DNA of 64,000 bases from Pseudomonas sp. HS6. GTDB taxonomy: Bacteria; Pseudomonadota; Gammaproteobacteria; Pseudomonadales; Pseudomonadaceae. Under the pieces are notes generated by a model, which saw only the letters and a list, made by a program, of their open reading frames with translations, had not been told where the DNA came from and did not search any database. Made by a program: the position numbers and the translations under genes. Of this stretch, positions 26,067 through 34,564 are shown one piece after another; within the stretch, counting starts at the first letter, position 1; the number at the start of each line of letters is the position of its first letter. The stretch is taken from positions 1,674,001 to 1,738,000 of the forward strand of contig NZ_CP067412.1 in assembly GCF_023375815.1 (NCBI RefSeq). Direction: 5' to 3'.

Positions 26067-27014
26067 TCAGCGCGCCAGTGCCTGCTGGAACGAGGTGTCG
26101 ATGATCCCGGCGGTGGCCAGCGGAGCCGGTAGCGCCTTGACCTTGAACAGAAAGTCCGCGGTGCCTTGCAGGTCGGCAGCGGCTTGTTGATCCACCGGGC
26201 CGACGGTCATGTGCGCCTGGCGCAACCAGTGCCGCGAGACCTCTTGATCGAGATTGGCCTTCTTCGCCCACAAGTCCGCGTATTCGTCGGTGTGGCTGTC
26301 GACCCAGGCTCGGGCCAGTTTCAGGCGCCCGAGAAAATCGGCAATCGCCTCACGCTTGTTGTCGATGGACGGCGCGGAAGCGGCGATGGCACTCAAACCC
26401 GGCATCAAGTTCTTTGCGGTCAGAATCGGTCGCGCACCGGAGAACACGATCTGCTGGGAAATGTACGGCTCCCATACTGGGAAGGCATCGATACTGCCCT
26501 GAGGCAACGCGGCGGCGGCATCGATCGGCATCAGTTTGACGAAGTCGACGTAGTTCTCCGGCAACCCGCCCTGCTCCAGCGCCCGTAGGGTCAACTGCTG
26601 ACTCCAGGCGCCTGGCCAGTAAGCGACTTTCTTGCCTTTCAGGTCTTCGATGGTTTTCACCGGCGAGTCCTTGGGCACCAGCAGCGCGATGGTGTCTGGG
26701 TTCTGCCGCGACACGCCAATCAGTTTTACCGGCGCCTGTTTGGCGGCGAGGAACAGAAAGCCCGAATCGCCGAGAAAGCCCAGGTCCAGCGAGCCGGTCT
26801 GCAACGCTTCAGCCAGCGGTGCGGCGGCCTGGAAGTGTTTCCAGTCGACGGTATAAGGCGCGTCCTTCAAGACGCCGGACGCTTCTACCGAGGCGCGGAT
26901 GTTGTAGTAATTCTGGTCACCGACGTGCAGGACCACAGGTTCGGCCGCGTAAGTCAGAGGCGAGGCGATCACGGCGCTGGTCAACGCGGCACGTAGGAAA
27001 CGGGAGAGCTTCAT
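26067..27014 (-). CDS. Sulfonate/taurine-type ABC transporter substrate-binding protein
   Basis: A 315-residue periplasmic protein with a signal peptide (MKLSRFLRAALTSAVIASPLTYA). The NMT1/SsuA fold is visible: DLGFLGDSGFLFL, VPKDSPVKTIEDLKGKKVAY and PVWEPYIS motifs occur in family order. It probably binds an aliphatic sulfonate, taurine or related anion for import. It is divergent from a second binding protein and a permease, but no ATPase is encoded nearby, so its transporter partner is uncertain. Confidence 0.85.
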   Translation of the reverse strand: MKLSRFLRAALTSAVIASPLTYAAEPVVLHVGDQNYYNIRASVEASGVLKDAPYTVDWKHFQAAAPLAEALQTGSLDLGFLGDSGFLFLAAKQAPVKLIGVSRQNPDTIALLVPKDSPVKTIEDLKGKKVAYWPGAWSQQLTLRALEQGGLPENYVDFVKLMPIDAAAALPQGSIDAFPVWEPYISQQIVFSGARPILTAKNLMPGLSAIAASAPSIDNKREAIADFLGRLKLARAWVDSHTDEYADLWAKKANLDQEVSRHWLRQAHMTVGPVDQQAAADLQGTADFLFKVKALPAPLATAGIIDTSFQQALAR

Positions 27015-27307
27015 GGCGAGTCCTGCAAAGGGGATTTTTATAGACCATAACGCTCTTACAAATCGGATTTGAAATTCGATTAGCGCATAAGCTCAGCACT
27101 GTCGATGAGCGCTGTTTGCCTGGCAACAGCGGCGCGGCACAGTGTTTTCCCTGCAACAGTTCAAAGCGCACAAACCCTATCAAAACCCCATAAACGCGGG
27201 GCTCAGGGCATATGGCACAGAGCCTGCAATATTCCATTCATGCAGGAAGCATTCGATAAAAATATCTTTTTCGACATAAGAATCTGTTGCCTTGCCGGAG
27301 CGTGCCC
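27015..27307. promoter_or_regulatory. Divergent promoter region of the two binding-protein genes
   Basis: A 293-base gap between divergently transcribed binding proteins. An imperfect palindrome at 27253-27274 (TCGATAAAAA-TATC-TTTTTCGA core) lies about 34 bases upstream of the plus-strand gene, in an AT-rich stretch that could be a promoter with operator. No coding sequence is supported here. Confidence 0.4.
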
Positions 27308-28294
27308 ATGAAACCCCGCTTACCGTTTTCCCGAGTCAAAACGCTGCTCGCGGCCTGCGCCGTGGCCCTGAGCCTGCAACCGCTCGCCCACGCGGCGGAA
27401 ACGCCGCCCGCCGAAGTGCATCTGGACTATGCCTATTACTCCCCCGTCAGCTTGGCGCTCAAGCACTTGGGTTATCTGGAAAAGGCCCTGCCCCAGAGCA
27501 AGGTCAGCTGGGTGCTGAGCCAGGGCAGCAACCGTTCGCTGGAATACCTCAACAGCGGCGGCGTGGATTTCGCGTCGTCAGCCAGCCTCGCCGCCGTGCT
27601 CAGCCGTGCCAATGGCAGCCCGATCAAATCGGTGTACGTCTACAGCCGTGCTGAATGGACCGCGCTGGTGGTTCGCAAGGACTCGCCGATCCAGTCCGTC
27701 GCCGACCTCAAGGGCAAGAAAATCGCCGCCACCAAAGGCACCGATCCGTACCTGTTCACCCTGCGCAGCCTGCAACAGGCCGGGCTGAAAAAGGACGATG
27801 TGGAACTGGTGCACCTGCAACACCCGGACGGCCGCACCGCTTTGGAGAAAGGCGACGTCGACGCCTGGGCCGGACTCGATCCGCACATGGCCGCCAGCCA
27901 GGTGCAGGCCGGTTCGCGCCTGCTGTACCGCAATCGCGACTTCAACAGCTACGGCGTGGTCAGCGTCACCGAGCAGTACGCCAAGGAACACCCGCAAACC
28001 ATCGAAACGGTGATCAAGGCCTACGAACAAGCCCGCGAGTGGTCGGTGAAAAACCCGGACGAACTGGCCCAACTGCTCGCCAGCGAATCCGGCCTGCCGC
28101 TGGACGTCGCCAAGCTGCAACTGTCCCGTACCGATCTCAGCAGCCCACAACTCACGGCCAAAGACGTGCTCGCCTCAAAAGCCGCCGCGCCGATTCTGGT
28201 CTCCGAGGAACTGGTGCGTCGCGGGGTGAATGTCGATCAGGTGATCGATCAATTGCTCGACACCGGTTTCCAGCAAGTCGCCGCCGCCCAGTAA
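27308..28294 (+). CDS. ABC transporter substrate-binding protein (SsuA/NitT/TauT-type)
   Basis: A 328-residue periplasmic binding protein with signal peptide ending QPLAHAAE. SsuA-like features include DYAYYSPVSLALKHLG, VDFASSASLAAVLSRANG, VRKDSPIQSVADLKGKKIAA and DAWAGLDPHMAASQ. ATG 27308 has CCGGAG about eight bases upstream, so the longer GTG/ATG alternative is not needed. The permease gene follows 61 bases downstream on the same strand, so these two form the import unit. The ligand is likely an organosulfonate or similar small anion; this is inferred from family only. Confidence 0.87.
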   Translation: MKPRLPFSRVKTLLAACAVALSLQPLAHAAETPPAEVHLDYAYYSPVSLALKHLGYLEKALPQSKVSWVLSQGSNRSLEYLNSGGVDFASSASLAAVLSRANGSPIKSVYVYSRAEWTALVVRKDSPIQSVADLKGKKIAATKGTDPYLFTLRSLQQAGLKKDDVELVHLQHPDGRTALEKGDVDAWAGLDPHMAASQVQAGSRLLYRNRDFNSYGVVSVTEQYAKEHPQTIETVIKAYEQAREWSVKNPDELAQLLASESGLPLDVAKLQLSRTDLSSPQLTAKDVLASKAAAPILVSEELVRRGVNVDQVIDQLLDTGFQQVAAAQ

Positions 28295-28355
28295 CCGATC
28301 AGGCTCACAACGAATCCGCGCCCGTCGCGGATTTGTCGTGAGCGGAGAACCGTCC

Positions 28356-29195
28356 ATGAGCAATGACCTGCCCACCCGCCTCGTCGTACCGCTGCCGCGC
28401 CGACAAACCCTGCCGCTGAATCCGCTTTGGCGACGGCGCTTTAAAGGGCTGGTCCTGCCGCTGTTGATCGTGATCACCCTGGAGATCATCGTGCGCGTCG
28501 GCTGGTTGCCGTCCTATCAGATGCCTGCGCCGAGCGAAGTCGCACTGACCCTGACGGATCTGGCCGAAAGCGCCTTGTGGAAACACATCGGTGCCAGCCT
28601 GATCCGCGTGCTGATAGGGTTTTCCATCGGCGCCAGTCTGGCGCTGGTGTTTGCCGCGTGGGTCGGCCTCAGCCGTGAGGCCGAGGCTTACCTTGAACCG
28701 ACCTTCGCCGCGCTGCGCTCAATACCGAGCCTGGCCTGGGTCCCGCTGTTGCTGTTGTGGCTGGGCATCGACGAGACCTCGAAAATCGTCTTGATCGCCA
28801 TCGGCGCGTTCTTCCCGGTGTACGTCAACGTGGTCGCGGCGATCCGCAACATCGACCGCAAATTGGTGGAAGTCGGCCACATCTATGGTTTCAGTCGCCT
28901 GCAACTGGTGCGCCGGATTCTGCTGCCCGCCGCCCTGCCCGGCCTGTTCACCGGGCTGCGCAGCGGCATGAGCCTGGCGTGGATGTTTCTGGTGGCGGCC
29001 GAACTGATCGCAGCGACCAAGGGCCTCGGTTACCTTTTAAGTGACGGACGCGAAACCTCGCGACCGGACATCGTGCTGGCGGCGATCATTGTGTTGGCGC
29101 TGCTGGGCAAACTCAGCGATGGCCTGCTCGCCGCGCTCGAGCGCCGTTGGCTGGCCTGGCGCGACACCTTCACCGGTCAGGCCAGCAAGGACTGA
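28356..29195 (+). CDS. ABC transporter permease (SsuC/TauC-type)
   Basis: A 279-residue inner-membrane permease with about six helices. The EAA-loop, which docks the ATPase, is visible as EVGHIYGFSRLQLVRRILLPAALPGL (about residues 173-198). ATG 28356 is preceded by GGAG. It forms a pair with the upstream binding protein, but the next gene is an unrelated SRAP protein and no SsuB-type ATPase is in the window. It must use an ATPase encoded elsewhere, unless the system is incomplete. Confidence 0.88.
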   Translation: MSNDLPTRLVVPLPRRQTLPLNPLWRRRFKGLVLPLLIVITLEIIVRVGWLPSYQMPAPSEVALTLTDLAESALWKHIGASLIRVLIGFSIGASLALVFAAWVGLSREAEAYLEPTFAALRSIPSLAWVPLLLLWLGIDETSKIVLIAIGAFFPVYVNVVAAIRNIDRKLVEVGHIYGFSRLQLVRRILLPAALPGLFTGLRSGMSLAWMFLVAAELIAATKGLGYLLSDGRETSRPDIVLAAIIVLALLGKLSDGLLAALERRWLAWRDTFTGQASKD

Positions 29196-29246
29196 TCTGC
29201 ACAACTAAGCTGAACCTTCAGGCAGTGTTCGCCGGAGGTTCGGCCG

Positions 29247-29930
29247 ATGTGCGGAAGACTTTCGCAATACCGGGGCATCCACGATTTCGTTGCAGTGCTG
29301 AGCATTCCCGATGCGCTGATCAACCACGTCGGCGATGCACCGCTCGCGCACTACAACGCGGCGCCCACGACTGCGCTGGCCATTCTTCATCAACATAAAC
29401 AACGCTTGTACGCCGATAACCTGCGCTGGGGCTGGCGCCCGCACTGGGCCAGGGATCGCGCTGCGCCGATCAATGCGCGGGTCGAAAAAGTCGCCCACGG
29501 CCCGTTCTTTCGTGCGATCTGGCGTCACCGCCTGATTGTGCCGGTCGACAACTGGTTCGAGTGGGTCGACGGACCAGACAAGAGCCGCCAACCCTGGCTG
29601 ATCCATCGGGTCGATCATCAACCGGTTTTCTGCGCTGCCATCGGCCAGTTTCCGACACCCGGATCGGAACCTCGGGAAGACGACGGCTTCGTGATCATCA
29701 CCGCCGACAGCGAAGGCGGCTTGCTTGATCTGCATGATCGCCGGCCCATCGTGCTGTCCGCCGAGAACGCGAGGGAGTGGCTCGACCCCGCGACGCCGGT
29801 GGAGCGCGCCGAGCAAATGATGCTGTTCGAAGGGCTGGGCAGCGAGGCGTTCGAATGGCACAAAGTCGGCAAAGCTGTCGGCAACTCACGCAATCAGGGT
29901 GCGGAATTGATTGAAGTGGTGCCTAAATAA
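29247..29930 (+). CDS. yedK: SOS response-associated peptidase (SRAP/HMCES, YedK-like)
   Basis: A 227-residue SRAP-domain protein beginning MCGR, so Cys2 becomes the N-terminal residue after methionine removal, as required for covalent capture of abasic sites in single-stranded DNA. The other conserved active-site residues are present: Asn76 (APINAR), Glu105 (NWFEW) and His162 (LHDRRP). It protects abasic sites during replication. No LexA box was recognised upstream. It is probably unrelated in function to the transporter genes before it. Confidence 0.92.
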   Translation: MCGRLSQYRGIHDFVAVLSIPDALINHVGDAPLAHYNAAPTTALAILHQHKQRLYADNLRWGWRPHWARDRAAPINARVEKVAHGPFFRAIWRHRLIVPVDNWFEWVDGPDKSRQPWLIHRVDHQPVFCAAIGQFPTPGSEPREDDGFVIITADSEGGLLDLHDRRPIVLSAENAREWLDPATPVERAEQMMLFEGLGSEAFEWHKVGKAVGNSRNQGAELIEVVPK

Positions 29931-30141
29931 TTTCCGGGGTGACACGTCTATCGAGTATTGAGAAGCCGTGAATCAAATTGATATCACCGAGCAAGTGAGA
30001 ACCGCTCGTTACAGTCGGTGTTTCAATCTCGAAACATTGATTGAATCAGTCGTTTGATTAAAACCAACCGCCTGTCTGACATTTCAATCGTCATACATAC
30101 ATTTAGTAACACTACGGATAGCATGCGCGCCGCATTTCCAA

Positions 30142-30489
30142 TTGGCATACCAGTTGACCAAAGAGTCAACAAACCGGGAATACCTACAAACTTTTCAAGC
30201 CTTGCAGAGAACTAAGTTGCGCGACGATTTTGCAATCAAACAGGCCAACGGCCTGGAGTGTATTTATCTGTCCATGACAGAACGCTTTCAACTCGACTGT
30301 TTTATCGGCCACTACATAAAGACTCGAAACCTGCGTGACGTACCCGAGATCGACCGCATCCTGCGCACCACTCTCCAAAATTATCCCTGCCACCCGCCGG
30401 TGATGGTCAACGAGCTGAATGCCTGGATCGACAAGACCTTGGGTTATCGGGCTTCACACCCCGATTTCACACAGCTGGACGATCTTTGA
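30142..30489 (+). CDS. Hypothetical protein with non-canonical or disrupted start
   Basis: An open frame of 115 codons ending 8 bases before a strong terminator, with a protein-like composition (ECIYLSMTERFQLDCFIGHY; PPVMVNELNAWIDKTLGYRA). No ATG or GTG is available upstream of the first internal Met (codon 45); only TTG 30142 lies in frame, without a Shine-Dalgarno sequence. An ATG at 30123 lies in another frame that closes after 30 codons. A start-region frameshift or a TTG start are both possible. I recognise no family. The terminator argues that the gene was, or is, expressed. Confidence 0.5.
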   Translation: MAYQLTKESTNREYLQTFQALQRTKLRDDFAIKQANGLECIYLSMTERFQLDCFIGHYIKTRNLRDVPEIDRILRTTLQNYPCHPPVMVNELNAWIDKTLGYRASHPDFTQLDDL

Positions 30490-30496
30490 TGAAACG

Positions 30497-30524
30497 AAAA
30501 AGCCCCGCATTCGCGGGGCTTTTT
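30497..30524. terminator. Rho-independent terminator
   Basis: AAAAAGCCCCGC-attc-GCGGGGCTTTTT, a 12-bp stem with T-tract; it serves the hypothetical gene to its left and, on the other strand, the 48-residue acidic protein gene. Confidence 0.92.
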
Positions 30525-30535
30525 CGGTGTGGCGT

Positions 30536-30682
30536 TCAGGGTTTCAGCGGCCATTCCTGGTCGCGGTCGGACAACTCGCGGCTGTCGTCATGCTTCCAGG
30601 TCTGCTCCTTGTGTTTCTCCCGCTCGATCTCTTCTTCGCTCGGTTCTTCATCTTCTTCGGGACGTTGCTGCTCGGTTGCCAT
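30536..30682 (-). CDS. Small acidic, highly charged 48-residue protein
   Basis: A 48-codon frame with an excellent ribosome binding site (GAGGTGAAC-ATG) and a terminator 12 bases after the stop. The product, MATEQQRPEEDEEPSEEEIE and on to DQEWPLKP, is very rich in Glu, Asp, Lys and Arg with no hydrophobic core, so it is probably intrinsically disordered. An in-frame ATG 24 bases upstream lacks a good site. No family is recognised; similar tiny charged proteins are known in Pseudomonas annotation. Expression is likely on sequence grounds. Confidence 0.65.
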   Translation of the reverse strand: MATEQQRPEEDEEPSEEEIEREKHKEQTWKHDDSRELSDRDQEWPLKP

Positions 30683-30746
30683 GTTCACCTCGCTGTCGTA
30701 GGTCATCAGTCATCCTTACAGCGTAGAACAGATTCAGACAGGCAAC

Positions 30747-31061
30747 TTACATCCACCAGCGCAACAAAAAGAAGAACGCCATGCTCAATAGCATGCTAAG
30801 CAACGTATTGCGCGTGTAGATCACCAATCCAATCGCCACTAACGAACTCAGCAAATAGGGATTGTCCCACTGCAGATTCAATTGTTTATCCGGCATGAAC
30901 ACGATGGGACCGCAAATCGCGGTCAACATGCCCGGAACGGCGAAACCGAGAAATTGCCGTGCGTTGCTGCTCAAGCGCACCGGCAAACGCGGTTCGAGAA
31001 ATACATAGCGGTTGAGAAACACCAGAATCCCCATGCCGACAATCACTGCCCAGACCATCAT
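30747..31061 (-). CDS. azlD: AzlD-family membrane protein (branched-chain amino acid export subunit)
   Basis: A 104-residue protein with four predicted helices (MMVWAVIVGMGILVFLNRYV, FLGFAVPGMLTAICGPIVF and so on), matching AzlD. Its ATG overlaps the TGA of azlC (ATGA), proving operon structure. AzlC and AzlD together export branched-chain amino acids and analogues in bacteria where this was tested. The true start is at 31061; longer upstream extensions read into azlC. Confidence 0.88.
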   Translation of the reverse strand: MMVWAVIVGMGILVFLNRYVFLEPRLPVRLSSNARQFLGFAVPGMLTAICGPIVFMPDKQLNLQWDNPYLLSSLVAIGLVIYTRNTLLSMLLSMAFFFLLRWWM

Positions 31062-31756
31062 GTGCGCTCCCGATACAGCTTGTTGCAGATAAACCCTGCG
31101 GTCATTCCCGCCAGCCCCGACAACACCAGCGCCGAACCCCACTGCCAATAGCTGAACAGCACCGAGCAGAACAGCGACACCGCCACGCAAACCACGGTCG
31201 GCACATTGCGCACCACCGGGGTGATCAGGGCGATGAACGTCGCGGCAATCGAGAAATCCAACCCCAAGTGTTCAAGCCCCGGAATGCTGCTGCCGAGCAC
31301 AATGCCAGCCAGGGTGAAGAGGTTCCAGGCGATATAGAACGTCAGGCCGACGCCGAGGGCATACCAGCGATTGAACTGCTGACGGTCATGCTGGCTGGTC
31401 AGGGCAAACAGTTCATCCGTGAGCAAAAAGCCCAGGCCAATGCGCCAACGCCCCGGCAGCGGAGAGATCACATTGCGCATGCTCATGCCGTAGAGCAAAT
31501 GCTGCGACGTCAGCAGCAGGGTGGTCAGCAGAATCGAAAAAATCCCGGCACCACCCTTGAGCATGCCGATCGCCACCAGTTGCGCAGCGCCAGCGAACAC
31601 GATGCTCGACAAGCCCTGCCCTTGAAGCGGCGTGAGGTTGGCTTCGATCGCCATGGAGCCGGCCAGCAGCCCCCACGGCGCGGTCGCCAGGGATAACGGC
31701 ATAATCGCCGCAGCTCCGCGAAGAAAGGCACTGCGCGGCATTAATGAGTCAGACAT
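31058..31756 (-). CDS. azlC: AzlC-family permease (branched-chain amino acid export)
   Basis: A 232-residue inner-membrane protein with about seven helices; the opening FLRGAAAIMPLSLATAPWGL and the QLVAIGMLKGGAGI, SQHLLYGMSMR and RWRIGLGFLLTDELFAL segments are characteristic of AzlC/YgaZ. ATG 31756 (GAAGAG upstream) is preferred over TTG 31768. It is translationally coupled to azlD and forms the larger subunit of the exporter. No Lrp/AsnC-type regulator adjoins it. Confidence 0.9.
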   Translation of the reverse strand: MSDSLMPRSAFLRGAAAIMPLSLATAPWGLLAGSMAIEANLTPLQGQGLSSIVFAGAAQLVAIGMLKGGAGIFSILLTTLLLTSQHLLYGMSMRNVISPLPGRWRIGLGFLLTDELFALTSQHDRQQFNRWYALGVGLTFYIAWNLFTLAGIVLGSSIPGLEHLGLDFSIAATFIALITPVVRNVPTVVCVAVSLFCSVLFSYWQWGSALVLSGLAGMTAGFICNKLYRERT

Positions 31757-31910
31757 AACGCTCTTCAACCGTGAGACAAGACCCCGGACTCTGCCAGTAA
31801 AGGCGCTTTCATGGCTTGAATAATCTTGCGCAGTTGCCAGAAATCTCCCAGCCGCGAGTCGCCGACCGGCGTACCATTGCAGCCATTCACATTTGCGTCA
31901 GGGAGACGAC

Positions 31911-32297
31911 ATGCTGTATCGAATTGCCGCCGACGGGCTGGTGCTGTTTCACCTATCGTTCATTCTGTTCGTGCTGTTTGGCGGGCTATTGGTGCTCAAG
32001 TGGCACCGAGTGGCGTGGCTGCATCTTCCGGCCGCCACCTGGGGCGTGATGGTCGAGGTGTTGCACCTGACCTGCCCGCTGACCTACTGGGAAAACCTGA
32101 TGCGCCACGCCGCCGGGCAAACCGAGTATGCCGGCGGCTTCATCGAGCATTACGTCTGGCCGATCATCTACCCGGCGGGGCTGACCCCGCAGATCCAGTT
32201 GGCGCTGGGCAGCGTGGTGCTGGTGATCAACCTGCTGGTATACGGGCGTCTGATCCGCCGGTGGAAACTACGTCGCGCCGCCCGCATTCCGTTCTAA
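31911..32297 (+). CDS. DUF2784 family membrane protein
   Basis: A 128-residue protein with three to four membrane helices. The CPLTYWEN motif near residue 56 and the GGFIEHYVWPIIYP motif near residue 76 are typical of DUF2784. AGGGAGACGAC precedes ATG 31911 and decides the start. The stop codon overlaps that of the convergent DUF3087 gene by four bases. Function unknown. Confidence 0.85.
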   Translation: MLYRIAADGLVLFHLSFILFVLFGGLLVLKWHRVAWLHLPAATWGVMVEVLHLTCPLTYWENLMRHAAGQTEYAGGFIEHYVWPIIYPAGLTPQIQLALGSVVLVINLLVYGRLIRRWKLRRAARIPF

Positions 32298-32815
32298 TTC
32301 GACTTCAAGGCTTCCAGCCAGGCCGGATCGAGGCGCGTCTGATCGGTGTCCAGACCGAGCGTCTCCATCCGCACCTTGTGCGCTTCGACTTCACGATGCA
32401 ATTGCGCATGATCGCTGGAGTTGCCGTCCAGTTCATGCATCTGGGTCAGGCCAAGGTGATAGAAGCGCAGTACTTTCATCGCCGTCGGATCACCCTTCTC
32501 GACCGCTGCTGTCACCTGATGCATGACGTTGGTGACACTCATCAGGCTGCGCTTGAGCCGACAGCCGTATACCGCCGGGGCCATCCAGGTCTGGTTCCAG
32601 AAACGCCCGCGCAACAACGCTGCCGTCAGCAGAAATGCGGCAAACACCCCGCCGACATTGAACCGCAGGTTATCGCCACCCGGCTCGCCGAACAGCGCCA
32701 CCGCCACGGTCGAAAACGCCATCGCCAGCACCAGGAACAGCACCGCGATAATCAGCGTGCTGCGCCGGGTCTGCTGGCGATAAGTGATGGCATCGATCGG
32801 TTGAATCTCGAACAT
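32294..32815 (-). CDS. DUF3087 family membrane protein
   Basis: 173 residues: two N-terminal membrane helices (LIIAVLFLVLAMAFSTVAVAL; VGGVFAAFLLTAALLRG) followed by a charged helical cytoplasmic region (VLRFYHLGLTQMHELDGNSS). This matches DUF3087, found in gammaproteobacteria with unknown function. Stand-alone, convergent with a DUF2784 gene. Confidence 0.85.
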   Translation of the reverse strand: MFEIQPIDAITYRQQTRRSTLIIAVLFLVLAMAFSTVAVALFGEPGGDNLRFNVGGVFAAFLLTAALLRGRFWNQTWMAPAVYGCRLKRSLMSVTNVMHQVTAAVEKGDPTAMKVLRFYHLGLTQMHELDGNSSDHAQLHREVEAHKVRMETLGLDTDQTRLDPAWLEALKSN

Positions 32816-33026
32816 CGTGACAGGCTTCCATGGCTTGAAATAAAAAGAGGCCGGCGCATTATCGCCTCTGAGGCGGATTTAGCTATGCTGGAGCTCCTTT
32901 TCATCTTTTCAAAGTCCAACGGGGACATGGCGATACCAAGCAGATCGTGCCATCTTCATTCATGGATACACACTATTCGGATGCCATTGGCCAGGCCGGC
33001 AATGACATCGTTTTAAGGATCACTGC

Positions 33027-34400
33027 ATGACCCAACGACACGTAATCAATGCCTCGGTCAGCCCAAAAGGCAGCCTGGAAACCCTTTCCCAACGTGAAGT
33101 TCAGCAACTGAGCCAGGCCGGAACCGGCGGTACCTACACCCTCTTCCGCCAGTGCGCCCTGGCAATCCTCAATACCGGCGCCCATGTCGACAACGCAAAA
33201 ACCATTCTGGAAGCCTACAAAGACTTCGAAATCCGCATCCACCAACAGGATCGCGGCGTGCGCCTGGAACTGCTGAACGCCCCGGCCGACGCCTTCGTCG
33301 ATGGCGAAATGATCGCCAGCACCCGGGAAATGCTGTTCAGCGCCCTGCGCGACATCGTCTATACCGAAAACGAGCTCGACGCCCTGAGCATCGACCTCAG
33401 CACCTCACAGGGCATCAGCGACTACGTCTTCCACCTGCTGCGCAACGCGCGCACCCTGCGTCCGGGCGTCGAGCCGAAGATCGTCGTATGCTGGGGCGGC
33501 CACTCGATCAACACCGAAGAATACAAATACACCAAGAAAGTCGGCCACGAACTGGGCCTGCGCAGCCTCGACATCTGCACCGGTTGCGGTCCCGGCGTGA
33601 TGAAAGGCCCGATGAAAGGCGCAACCATCGCCCACGCCAAGCAACGTATTCACGGCGGCCGCTACCTGGGCCTGACCGAGCCGGGCATTATCGCCGCCGA
33701 AGCGCCGAACCCGATCGTCAATGAGCTGGTGATCCTGCCGGACATCGAAAAGCGCCTGGAAGCCTTCGTGCGCGTCGGCCACGGCATCATCATCTTCCCG
33801 GGCGGCGCCGGCACCGCCGAAGAATTCCTGTATCTGCTGGGCATCCTGATGCACCCGGACAACGCCGGCCTGCCGTTCCCGGTGATCCTGACCGGGCCGA
33901 AACATGCCGCGCCGTACCTGGAGCAACTCGACGCTTTCGTCACCGCCACCCTCGGCGAAGCAGCGAAACAGCACTACGAAATCATCATCGACGACCCGGC
34001 CGAGGTGGCGCGGCAGATGACTTCCGGCCTCAAGGCCGTGAAGCAGTTCCGCCGCGAACGCAACGACGCGTTCCACTTCAACTGGCTGCTGAAGATCGAC
34101 GAAGGCTTCCAGCGCCCGTTCGACCCGACCCACGAAAACATGGCCAACCTCAAGCTGCACCGAGATCAGCCACCCCATGAACTGGCGGCCAACCTGCGCC
34201 GTGCGTTCTCCGGGATCGTTGCCGGCAACGTCAAGGACAAGGGCATTCGCCTGATCGAAGAACACGGCCCGTACCAGATCCGTGGCGACGCGGCGATCAT
34301 GCAACCGCTGGATTTGCTGCTCAAAGCCTTCGTCGCCCAGCACCGGATGAAACTGCCGGGCGGCGCGGCGTATGAGCCGTGCTATCGCGTGGTTTCCTGA
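33027..34400 (+). CDS. ppnN: Pyrimidine/purine-5'-nucleotide nucleosidase
   Basis: A 457-residue protein matching PpnN (YgdH). The central lysine-decarboxylase-like Rossmann domain carries GCGPGVMKGPMKGATIAH and the catalytic PGGAGTAEEF (about residues 258-267). Family-specific N- and C-terminal domains flank it, and the length agrees with E. coli PpnN. The enzyme cleaves nucleoside monophosphates to base and ribose-5-phosphate and is stimulated by (p)ppGpp in E. coli. It is a single gene with a stem-loop 21 bases after the stop. Confidence 0.95.
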   Translation: MTQRHVINASVSPKGSLETLSQREVQQLSQAGTGGTYTLFRQCALAILNTGAHVDNAKTILEAYKDFEIRIHQQDRGVRLELLNAPADAFVDGEMIASTREMLFSALRDIVYTENELDALSIDLSTSQGISDYVFHLLRNARTLRPGVEPKIVVCWGGHSINTEEYKYTKKVGHELGLRSLDICTGCGPGVMKGPMKGATIAHAKQRIHGGRYLGLTEPGIIAAEAPNPIVNELVILPDIEKRLEAFVRVGHGIIIFPGGAGTAEEFLYLLGILMHPDNAGLPFPVILTGPKHAAPYLEQLDAFVTATLGEAAKQHYEIIIDDPAEVARQMTSGLKAVKQFRRERNDAFHFNWLLKIDEGFQRPFDPTHENMANLKLHRDQPPHELAANLRRAFSGIVAGNVKDKGIRLIEEHGPYQIRGDAAIMQPLDLLLKAFVAQHRMKLPGGAAYEPCYRVVS

Positions 34401-34420
34401 CCGCCCTCGATGCAGTTTGC

Positions 34421-34450
34421 CCATGAGGGAGTGAGCTCGCTCCCTCATGG
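34421..34450. terminator. REP-like stem-loop after ppnN
   Basis: CCATGAGGGAG and CTCCCTCATGG form a perfect 11-bp stem around an 8-base loop. The core resembles pseudomonad REP sequence. It lies directly after ppnN and probably blocks transcription or protects the mRNA 3' end. Confidence 0.65.
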
Positions 34451-34564
34451 CTCATCGACACTACCGATCCGCCCTGCTCTCTGACACAAAAGCCCCGCTG
34501 ATTCCCCACGACAGCTGTCATGTGGGCGTACTAAGCTGGGCGATTGTTTTTTCAGGGACGATCC

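Noticed and set aside
32885..33016. Short plus-strand frame (MLELLFIFSKSNGDM...) ahead of ppnN
   Set aside because: No ribosome binding site, no conservation evidence and located in the ppnN promoter region.
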